Below are positions 31,454 to 40,191 of a stretch of DNA of 64,000 nucleotides, in pieces. The notes under the pieces are model-generated. The model saw nothing but the letters and a program-made list of their open reading frames with translations. It searched no databases and had not been told where the DNA came from. Location: contig NC_091346.1 in assembly GCF_038502225.1 (NCBI RefSeq), positions 11,905,865-11,969,864 on the forward strand, written 5' to 3'. This stretch comes from Cherax quadricarinatus. Lineage: Eukaryota; Arthropoda; Malacostraca; Decapoda; Parastacidae. How positions within the stretch are numbered: position 1 is the stretch's first letter; each line of letters begins with the position of its first letter. The position numbers and the translations under genes are program-made.

Positions 31454-31573
31454 GGCACCTCCTTCACTCCCTCTTCCTCCTCCTCTGAAGCAAGTCACCT
31501 CCTTCACTCCCTCTTCCTCCTCCTCTGAAGCAAGTCACCTCCTTCACTCCCTCTTCCTCCTCCTCTGAAGCAA
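31454..31573 (-). repeat. 40-bp tandem repeat x3 in Tigger C-terminus
   Basis: Three near-identical copies of a 40-bp unit (tcacctccttcactccctct and on). On the minus strand they encode an acidic EEEEEGVKEV-like stretch, but 40 is not a multiple of three, so the frame changes between copies. It expanded after the gene died or helped kill it. Confidence 0.85.
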
Positions 31574-32469
31574 GTTCCTCAGCTGTGGCCTGTTGCTGTT
31601 GCAGATGAAGCTCTTGCAGCTCGTCAGTGGTTAGCTCTTCCCTGTGGTCCTCCACCAACTCTTCTACATCCTGGTCATTCACCTCCAACCCCATGGACTT
31701 GCCCAATGCCACAATAGAGTCCACAACAAGCAGAGGGTCAGGGTCAGCCCAAACCCTTCAAAATCCCTTTTGGATGCAATCTGGCCACAATTTTCTCCAA
31801 ACAGAGTTCAGTCCTGGAAATCACTCCCTCCCAAGCCTTACCTATAAAACTTATGCAATTAAGGATATGAAGTGATTCTTCCAAAACTCTCCTAGGGTCA
31901 ATTGAGTGTCCGAAGTCATTTCAAAACACTTTTGAAACACTGCTTTTGTGTTGAGTTTTTTGAAGTTAGAAATGACCTGCTGGTCCACGGGCTGGAGGAG
32001 AGGAGTGGTGTTTGGAGGCAAGAACTTCACTGTGATGCAACTGAAGTCCCTAAACACTTGGTCTTCCAAGTCTGGAGGATGTGCAAGAGCATTGTCCAGT
32101 ACCAGGAGGCACTTGAGTGGCAATTTCTTTTCCAGGAGGTATTTTTTCACACATGGGCCAAACACATCATTAACCCACTCTTTGAAAATTTGTTTTGTGA
32201 CCCATGCCTTGTACATCACACACAATCTATTTTTTATGACATTGTTCTTCTTGAACACTCTGGGATTTTCAGAGTGATACACCAGTAAAGGCTTCACTCT
32301 GAAATCCCCACGAGCATTAGCACACACCAAGAGAATTAGCCTGTCTGTCATAGGCTTGTGTCCTGGCAGTGATTTTTCCTCCTGAGTAATGTAGGTCCTC
32401 TTTGACATTTTCTTCACAATTGTACACTTGTTGGGATTTGAATCCTTTAGCCTTAATTTTATTATTTTT

Positions 32470-34397
32470 TTATTATTATCACACTGGCCGATTCCCACCA
32501 AGGCAGGGTGGCCCGAAAAAGAAAAACTTTCACCATCATTCACTCCATCACTGTCTTGCCAGAAGGGTGCTTTACACTACAGTTTTCAAACTGCAACATT
32601 AACACCCCTCCTTCAGAGTGCAGGCACTGTACTTCCCATCTCCAGGACTCAAGTCCGGCCTGCCGGTTTCCCTGAACCCCTTCATAAATGTTACTTTGCT
32701 CACACTCCAACAGCACGTCAAGTATTAAAAACCATTTGTCTCCATTCACTCCTATCAAACACGCTCATGCATACCTGCTGGAAGTCCAAGCCCCTCGCAC
32801 ACAAAACCTCCTTTACCCCCTCTCTTCAACCTTTCCTAGGCCGACCCCTACCCCGCCTTCCTTCCACTACAGACTGATACACTCTTGAAGTCATTCTGTT
32901 TCGCTCCATTCTCTCTACATGTCCGAACCACCTCAACAACCCTTCCTCAGCCCTCTGGACAACAGTTTTGGTAATCCCGCACCTCCTCCTAACTTCCAAA
33001 CTACGAATTCTCTGCATTATATTCACACCACACATTGCCCTCAGACATGACATCTCCACTGCCTCCAGCCTTCTCCTCGCTGCAACATTCATCACCCATG
33101 CTTCACACCCATATAAGAGCGTTGGTAAAACTATACTCTCATACATTCCCCTCTTTGCCTCCAAGGACAAAGTTCTTTGTCTCCACAGACTCCTAAGTGC
33201 ACCACTCACTCTTTTTCCCTCATCAATTCTATGATTCACCTCATCTTTCATAGACCCATCCGCTGACACGTCCACTCCCAAATATCTGAATACATTCACC
33301 TCCTCCATACTCTCTCCCTCCAATCTGATATTCAATCTTTCATCACCTAATCTTTTTGTTATCCTCATAACCTTACTCTTTCCTGTATTCACCTTTAATT
33401 TTCTTCTTTTGCACACCCTACCAAATTCATCCACCAATCTCCGCAACTTCTCTTCAGAATCTCCCAAGAGCACAGTGTCATCAGCAAAGAGCAGCTGTGA
33501 CAACTCCCACTTTGTGTGTGATTCTTTATCTTTTAACTCCACGCCTCTTGCCAAGACCCTCGCATTTACTTCTCTTACAACCCCATCTATAAATATATTA
33601 AACAACCACGGTGACATCACACATCCTTGTCTAAGGCCTACTTTTACTGGGAAATAATTTCCCTCTTTCCTACATACTCTAACTTGAGCCTCACTATCCT
33701 CGTAAAAACTCTTCACTGCTTTCAGTAACCTACCTCCTACACCATACACTTGCAACATCTGCCACATTGCCCCCCTATCCACCCTGTCATACGCCTTTTC
33801 CAAATCCATAAATGCCACAAAGACCTCTTTAGCCTTATCTAAATACTGTTCACTTATATGTTTCACTGTAAACACCTGGTCCACACACCCCCTACCTTTC
33901 CTAAAGCCTCCTTGTTCATCTGCTATCCTATTCTCCGTCTTACTCTTAATTCTTTCAATTATAACTCTACCATACACTTTACCAGGTACACTCAACAGAC
34001 TTATCCCCCTATAATTTTTGCACTCTCTTTTATCCCCTTTGCCTTTATACAAAGGAACTATGCATGCTCTCTGCCAATCCCTAGGTACCTTACCCTCTTC
34101 CATACATTTATTAAATAATTGCACCAACCACTCCAAAACTATATCCCCACCTGCTTTTAACATTTCTGTCTTTATCCCATCAATCCCAGCTGCCTTACCC
34201 CCTTTCATTTTACCTACTGCCTCACGAACTTCCCCCACACTCACAACTGGCTCTTCCTCACTCCTACAAGATGTTATTCCTCCTTGCCCTATACACGAAA
34301 TCACAGCTTCCCTATCTTCATCAACATTTAACAATTCCTCAAAATATTCCCTCCATCTTCCCAATACCTCTAACTCTCCATTTAATAACTCTCCTCT
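32470..34397 (-). mobile_element. LINE A copy 3, 5'-truncated, nested in Tigger
   Basis: It matches copy 4 from its GELLNGELEVLGRW segment to the tail cggccagtgtgataataata. The tail is ATA-rich rather than pure A. Short ATTA motifs at both junctions may be the target duplication. Removing the LINE lets the Tigger codons rejoin (NGYI then KAKGF). Confidence 0.85.
32826..34397 (-). pseudogene. LINE A reverse transcriptase, truncated, early stop
   Basis: About 520 codons with all polymerase blocks (YKGKGDKRECKNYRGISLL, FMDLEKAYDRVDR, LRQGCVMSPWLFN, LLFADDTVLLGD). A TGG to TGA change at 32826-32828 ends it after GRGRPRKG, about 30 residues before the family C-terminus. The open frame continues upstream through the junction into Tigger codons (34517-34400), making a chance chimaeric frame of 563 codons. 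I do not regard that as a real gene. Confidence 0.75.
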
Positions 34398-34501
34398 AAT
34401 GTACCCATTAAATTCTGCTACAAAGTCTTCAGCCGCTTTTTTGTCAGAATTTGGAGCCTCACCATGCCTTACCACACTGTGTATGCCAATACGCTTCTTA
34501 A

Positions 34502-35547
34502 CCCTTTCAGGGTCCAAGGCCCAAATCTGGAGTCACGCACCAGTGTCCAAGAATTTTCAAAAAAAAAAAATTGTTATTTTTTCTTATGAAATCGTAGAGA
34601 ATCTTTTTGTGAAGGTAATAAAACAAAAAGTACGAAATTTGGTGGAAAATTGACGAAATTATGCTCTCGCGAATTTTGATGTGTCAGCAATATTTACGAA
34701 TCGGCGATTTTGCCGACTTTGACTCCCATTTTAGGCCAATTACATTATTCCAATCAACCAAATTCTTAGCTATTTCACTAGTATTACTTCTATTCTATCG
34801 ATTGAGCACAAGAAATAGCCAAGTCAACTGTTTCAACTACAAAATAAAGTGATCGGAAATTGTTAATTTGGCCAATTTAACACAAAGTTCAAAATATTCC
34901 AATTTCAAAATAGGGTCCAGAATAAACAATGTAGGCATTCCTGGCACTAAACTAACATTTCCTCTGTTCATTAGTTATGTTTTGAGGCTTTACAAATAAA
35001 TTCCATTTTGATTTTTTATTCACATAATGAATTTTTATTCACACCAAAAAATAGAAGATTTACTGTTATGCAATACTGTAATAATTGTATAAATATCATC
35101 ACCATATTTGTGAATGTATATTAGACCCACCAGCTGACATGTATTAGATGTGCAAAAAATTAACATTTCCGCTACTTTGAGCTCAGTTTCAAGCCATTTC
35201 CAGTGCTAAAACCAATCAAAATCATCTCTATTTCTGTATTATGTCTTCCATTCTATCAAATGAGACCAAGAAATCGCAAATACAACTATAAAAAACATAC
35301 GAAAAAACACTGCAAAGTTGCTGTTTTAATCGAAAAATCATGATTTCATTTTTTTTCTCTCATTATACACAGTGTGCTGCAGGATCTGTTTTATGTGGTG
35401 CACACATACCACATAGATGTATTCTCTCATATCTAGGCCCAAATGTACCACTCACAGTTTATCAGAGTGAGCTGAGCTCATGGCGTAGATCTACGGTTTG
35501 GACACTCACCGTAAAGCCTTAGATCTACGGGACGGACCCTGAAAGGG
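34502..35547 (+). mobile_element. TTAA-type MITE family 1, complete copy
   Basis: Termini CCCTTTCAGGGTCC and GGACCCTGAAAGGG are flanked by perfect TTAA (34498-34501 and 35548-35551). It is very similar to 6230-7299, apart from small indels such as one near 35155. It interrupts the Tigger transposase between codons for GWFERF and KKRIG, and removal restores the frame. Confidence 0.9.
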
Positions 35548-36237
35548 TTAAATCTCTCAAACCAGCCTTTGCTGGTCTTAAATTCACTAACAGCACCACT
35601 TGTTCCAGGAGTTTTCTTCACAAGATCCTTGTGCAACTGCCTTGCCTTCTCACAAATAATCGACTCCACAACACTGTCTCCCACTAAATGGTTTCCTTAA
35701 TCCACAATAACATAACTTTTCCATATCTTCCATTATTGGTGACCTTTGTTTTGTAATCACATTTACTACTTTCGCAACATAAGCTTCCTTGATTTGTTCT
35801 TTCTTTGCCAGAATGGAAGTGATGGTAAATTTATTTTTCCCATACATCCTGGTAAGTTCCAGCACTCTCACACCACTCTCAAATTTTTCAGTAATTTCTC
35901 GCTTAAATTCCATGGTGTTTCTCACTTTCTTTGCCACTGGAACTTTACTAGGAACTTTCTTTGGACCCATGGTTACTTATTTCGCAGTTACACTGACAAA
36001 AAACCACCATAAACAATGAAAAACAAGAGAAATGTTTGGATGAATCAGCAGAAGCTTCCTCATGAACTGAGAGACACAGCCAAACTGACGTGCAAGCTGG
36101 CACAGCCAGCGAGGGACACTTCCAATACAGCCGATAACTGGTAGCTGAGAAACCGGCCTACAACCGAGTTGGTCGATAACAGGAACAGCCGATAACTGGG
36201 GGTCTACTGTACAAGGTATAATGAGAACACTACTCAC

Positions 36238-36362
36238 TTGGCCTCCCATTCTGTGAGTTCACGTTCATACTGGTCTCGTTCTTTTCTAGCCTTCTCGAGG
36301 AACACCTTTTTCTCATCTTCAGGCAAACTCTGCCATCTGCGGCCAGCTTCTAATGAAAATTC
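36238..36362 (-). CDS. TFAM: Host exon: second half of an HMG box (TFAM-like)
   Basis: Minus-strand exon of 125 bp. The acceptor is a long T-run plus AG (intron ends 36363) and the donor is AA|GTGAGT (36237 down), both textbook. It encodes EFSLEAGRRWQSLPEDEKKV, then FLEKARKERDQYERELTEWE. That is helices 2-3 of an HMG box: W, then L-x-E-x-EK, then an acidic/basic helix ending YxxELxxW. It begins in phase 0, exactly matching the end of the exon at 59473, and leaves in phase 2. TFAM binds and bends mitochondrial DNA and starts its transcription. The assignment depends mainly on the partner exon; another HMG-box protein is possible. No further downstream exon was found in 1-36237. DNA transposons sit 28 bp from the donor and 50 bp from the acceptor. 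Confidence 0.65.
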
Positions 36363-36413
36363 CTAAAAAAAAAAAAAAAAAAAATTGGTGAGCTGTAGAT
36401 GTGTTAGTTAATA

Positions 36414-36726
36414 CACCTACCATCCGACTTACGACCGAGTTTGGTTCCGAGAAATCGGTCGTAAGTCGAAATGGTCGTAAGTCGAACTTTACTACTGAAT
36501 ATCAACATCACATTTTTGTAATGACTTTATTTTATTGTTTTACTTTGGTATTTCATGTTTTACTTTACTTTTTATGCTGTTAGTACTGTATTTTATACTG
36601 TAAGGTTTAGGATAAAAACTTTGTACAACACAAATAGTTGTTTATGTCCCAGAAATTTGGCAAAAAAAACACGGTCGTAAGTCGAGTGGTCGTAAGTCGA
36701 GCAGGTCGTAAGTCGGATGGTAGGTG
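36414..36726. mobile_element. Tigger/pogo-type MITE (313 bp)
   Basis: It has the same termini (CACCTACCATCCGACTTACG) as the element at 13543-17505, with TA at 36412-36413 and 36727-36728. Repeated ggtcgtaagtcg motifs lie inside both ends. An internally deleted relative with no transposase. It lies in the large intron, 50 bp from the acceptor of the HMG exon. Confidence 0.9.
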
Positions 36727-36812
36727 TACTTTATTTCTCATTTATACATTACTTAACTTGGGTCACACCTATGTAATAATGGTTACACACATACTTAGAT
36801 GGTAATTCTCTA

Positions 36813-37228
36813 GGTTAACCCTGTCACTGTGAATTGTGTAGGTCTATATGACAAGGGACAGTGTCACTCACATAGATCTACATATAAATCACAATGATGT
36901 GAGTGGCAAATCTTAGCCTAGTTATGAGAGAATGGGTGTGCATGATGGGTGTAACCTTATCAACTCAGTGTTCTTGGCCCTTTGCTCTTTTTCATTTACA
37001 TCAATGCTCTCCCCAATGCATCTCATCTCTTTGAACCTGTCCTGTTCATAGATGACATGACTTATGTCTTATCCCACACAAATCCGACCACCCTCAGCGA
37101 CACTATTAACCCTCTGAGGGTCCGTCCCATAGTTCTACAGTTTTGAAGCCAGGGTCCAAGCCGTGATTCTACACTCTGAGCTCAGCTTACTCAGGTAAGC
37201 TGTGAGTGGTAAATTTGGCCATCCTCCA
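36813..37228. repeat. TTAA-element ends around a LINE B fragment
   Basis: 36817-36950 looks like a piggyBac-type left end (ttaaccctgtcactgtg, gagagaatgggtgtgcatg). 36965-37108 encodes a LINE B polymerase piece (LGPLLFFIYINALPNA, VLFIDDMTYVLSH). 37108-37228 is another TTAA-element end (ttaaccctctgagggtcc). No intact gene. Confidence 0.55.
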
Positions 37229-37229
37229 C

Positions 37230-38006
37230 CATAGGATGGTGGAGGATGACAATGATGAGCTAACCATACAGAGCTGCAAGACCTTCATCTGCAATATCAA
37301 CAGATCACAGCTCAGGAATTTCCTTCAGAGGAGGAGGAGGAGGAGGAGGAGGAGGAGGAGGAGGAGGAGGAGGAAGAGGAAGAGGAAGAGGAAGAGGGAT
37401 GGAGGAAGTTGCTGTCTTCAAAGATTAAGGACATTTGTGCAAAGTGGATTGAAGTGCAAACCTTTATGGATGAACATCATCCTGACACAGTAGTTGCAGG
37501 CCATGCTGGCAACATCTACAATGACAATGTTGTGTCCCATTTTAGGGAATTCTTAAAGAAATGCCAGAAACAGAGCTCTCTGGACAGATTTTTGGTGTGA
37601 CAGGGGTCCAGTGATTCTCAAGTTGGTCCTAGTGCCATTAAAAAACAAAGGAATTAACCCCTGAAAAGGGCTTGCTACCTGAAGTCTTTATGGAAGGGGA
37701 TTCCCCTTCCAAACAATTGTAAACTCCTCCATCCTCTCCCCTCCTCCTGTCTCATCACTCATCAATAAGTCTTCAATAAAGGTAAGTGTCATTTTAGTAC
37801 TGTTTATTCTGCATGTCTCATTGTTTTCTGTGTAGGAAAATGTATATTTCATGTGAAAAAAATATTCTGTTTAATACTTTTGGGTGTCTGGAACGGATTA
37901 ACTGGATTTCCATTATTTCTTAAGGGAAAATTAATTTGGATTATGACAGATTTGGTTAAGACACACTCTCTGGAACGGATTAATGTCATAATCCAGGGGT
38001 CCACTG
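37230..38006 (+). pseudogene. Tigger 3' fragment with poly-Glu expansion
   Basis: In one frame it reads TELQDLHLQYQQ, a run of about 20 Glu encoded by (GAG)n at about 37327-37398, then KIKDICAKWIEVQTFMDEHH and HFREFLKKCQKQSSLDRFLV and a stop at 37598-37600. That is the C-terminal tail of a Tigger transposase, paralogous to 31464-31724. The right terminus (ccaggggtccactg, to 38006) is followed by TA. The catalytic part and left end are missing, cut by a TTAA-element end. Confidence 0.75.
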
Positions 38007-38008
38007 TA

Positions 38009-38460
38009 TAGGAAAAATCATTGATTTTGATGATGTGATAGATGATTTTGCAGGACTGAAGGCAAGGAAATGTAAGATCAGATTCACTGAGATGTTACCT
38101 GTACTCAAGGTCAAATTGAAACTAGTGTTTCTCTGATACTACGATGTTTTCCTTTATTTTTCAAGCATTTTTCTGCATTGTTGAATAAATGTAGGATCTG
38201 TTGCCTGTACTCAAAGTGGTATTTGAGTTTATATTTCCTCAGTATTACTACGATTATTTATTCTATCATTAAGAAAGTTAAGAAGTATTCTCCTGTTCGA
38301 TATATGGCCCTTAAACGTTCTCATTACTAAACATTAGTCATTGGTCATGCAGTAGTGACATAACTGGAATTTATTCCCCCAGTCCCCCCACCATTGGATT
38401 TCATGGGGCTGACACCAAAGATGCCACCCCGGGTGGCACCAAATACGTATTCCGCTCCTG
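38009..38460. other. No recognisable feature
   Basis: AT-rich single-copy-looking intron sequence with no coding frame or repeat that I can place. Confidence 0.35.
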
Positions 38461-38465
38461 GTGAC

Positions 38466-39235
38466 ACCAACCCTAGCTACTACCAACCCTGCTACTACCA
38501 CAGGATGGTAGTACCTCCCTGGTGGTTGCTGTCTGCAAACCTACTACCACAAGATGGTAGTACCTCCCTGGTGGTTGCTCTCTACCAACCTACTTCCACA
38601 AGACGGTAGTACCTCCCTGGTTGTTCTAGTCTACAAACCTACTACAACAAGATGGAAGGGCTCCCCTGGTGGTTGCTGTGTACCAACCTACTACCACAAG
38701 ATTGTAGAACCTCCCTTGGGTGGTCGCTGTCTACCAACCTACTACCACAAGATGGTAATACCTCCCTGGGTGGTTGCTGTCTACCAACCTACTGCCACAG
38801 GACAGTGGTACCTCCCTGGTGGTTGCAGTTTACCAACCTAATACTACAGGATGGTAGCACCTCCCTGGTGGATGCTGTCTACCAACCTACTACCACAGGA
38901 TGGAAGTAACCTCCCTGGTGGTTGCTGTCTACCAACCTACTACCACAGGATGGAAGTACCTCCCTGGTGGTTGCTGTTTACCAACCTACTACCACAGGAT
39001 TGTAGTACCTCCTTGGGTGGTTGCTGTCTACCAACCTACTACCACAAGATGGTAGTACCTCCCTGGGTGGTTGCTGCCTACCAACCTACTACCACAGGAT
39101 GGTGGTACCTCCCTGGGAGGTTGCTGTCTACCAACCTACTACTACAGGATGGTAGTACCTCCCTGGTGGATGCTGTCTACAAACCTACTACCTCAGGATG
39201 ATTGTACCTCCCTGGTGGTTCCCCCCAAGGGAGGT
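38466..39235. repeat. 50-bp minisatellite, array 1
   Basis: About 15 copies of a 49-52 bp unit of the form ctaccaacctactaccacag, then gatggtagtacctccctggg and tggttgctgt. Each unit holds the hairpin tactacca-cagga-tggtagta. The same unit makes the array at 55049-55800 and, reversed, the first 70 bp of the full-length LINE A (46486-46557). Open frames through it are artefacts of repetition. Confidence 0.9.
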
Positions 39236-39771
39236 TCCTTGATGCTGGTGAGGGACTCTTGATCTAGGGAATTGGATCTATGCTCCAGTTCCCTGAATTG
39301 AGCCTGAATACCTTCCATCCCCCCACATGTGCTGTATAATCCTAGGGGTTTAGTGTTCCCCCATGATTATAATAATAATGTTAAAATTCTCTTATAATCA
39401 TACTTTTTTTTTTCCCCTTTTCTCCCAAACTACAAATAACGAACTTCTAGCTAGTATCAACTACCTCAAATAATATTCCTATAGTGATATTAATTGCTCA
39501 AACTTTATGCTATAAGGCAAATCCTACTCTTAGATTATTCTTCATATTTTAGTGACTATATTGTGTGTGCAATTAGTGTACATTCCAATTACATTATTGT
39601 TCAAGTGCCAAAACTTTCTTTTGCTAGCTAGTACCAACTACCTCATATTATTTTTACTTTTTATAGTACAATAAATTGCTTAACTTATTAATATTACAAA
39701 TCAGATCTTACTCCCAAATCAATATTATATCATAGTGACTATCTGTCAATTTAACTTTGTTTACCATTACA
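39236..39771. repeat. LINE tail and LINE B spacer fragments
   Basis: 39265-39378 (tgctccagttccctgaatt to ataataataat) resembles the sequence at 14075-14113, a common LINE/SINE 3' end. 39400-39770 resembles the LINE B spacer (actacctca, tagctagtaccaac). No gene. Confidence 0.4.
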
Positions 39772-40070
39772 GCGGTCCCTCAATTATCGTCCTTAATCCG
39801 TTCCTGGAAGTGGGACTATTATCGAAATAGACGATTTTCGAATCAATTTTCCCCATAAGAAATAATGTAAATCCAATTAATTCGTTCCAGACACCCAGAA
39901 GTATCAACAACCATTTTTTTTTTTTACCTAAAAGATAGATTTACATGCACAAAAGAATGAACATTCAACATGACAGTTACCTTTATTGAAGGCTGCTGTT
40001 GATGAATGGAAGACAGGGAGGAGGAGAGAGGGAAGAGAGGTTACTGTTTGGAAGGGGAATCCCCCTCCAT
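39772..40070 (-). repeat. Tigger terminal fragment
   Basis: It starts cagcggtccctcaattatcg, a Tigger-like terminus, and includes gaaggggaatccccctcca, matching the 3' UTR region at 31155-31175 of the other Tigger. It stops at the LINE D tail. Confidence 0.6.
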
Positions 40071-40191
40071 AAGAACATAAGAATGGAGGAACACTGCAGA
40101 AGGCCTACTGGCCCATGCGAGGCAGATCCTTATCAAAACGACCTCTACCTTAAGCTACCCAAGAAATAACTCCCGTACCCAATGGCACCAA

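Larger units (their letters stand above)
31464..35970 (-). pseudogene. Tigger transposase, split in four
   Basis: A DDE transposase of the pogo/CENP-B type. From ATG 35970: MGPKKVPSKV, a CENP-B-like helix-turn-helix (ITEKFESGVRVLELTRMYG), then DNA-binding part two (IICEKARQLHKDLVKK, KGWFERF). The MITE inserts right after that motif on TTAA, and the frame resumes at 34490 (KKRIGIHSVVRHGEA). The LINE follows after FNGYI. The core resumes at ~32455: SQQVYNC in one frame, then a short deletion and shift, so the segment holding the first catalytic Asp is damaged. KKMSKRTYITQEEKSLPG, LLVLDNALAHPP (second Asp) and FLPPNTTPLLQPVDQQVI remain. The acidic C-terminus (31724 on) has an expanded EEEEEGVKEV repeat. 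Confidence 0.85.
30928..36209 (-). mobile_element. Tigger element containing LINE A and MITE inserts
   Basis: Termini CAGTGGACCCTCAGTTATTG (30928 on) and the inverted caataactggg-like right end (gataactgggggtctactg, to 36209) are flanked by TA. Without the LINE (32470-34397) and the MITE (34502-35547) it is about 2.3 kb, the normal size of an autonomous Tigger. The right end lies 28 bp from the splice donor of the HMG-box exon at 36238. Confidence 0.85.

Noticed and set aside
32826..34517. 563-residue frame joining Tigger and LINE sequence
   Set aside because: A chance in-frame junction of a truncated LINE inside a dead transposase; no start context and a premature stop.
38466..39235. CRISPR-like regular repeats here and at 55049-59154
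   Set aside because: The whole unit repeats without unique spacers, and the DNA is plainly eukaryotic.
38394..39262. Several overlapping frames in the 50-bp minisatellite
   Set aside because: Open only because the unit lacks stops in some frames; sequence simply repeats with the satellite.
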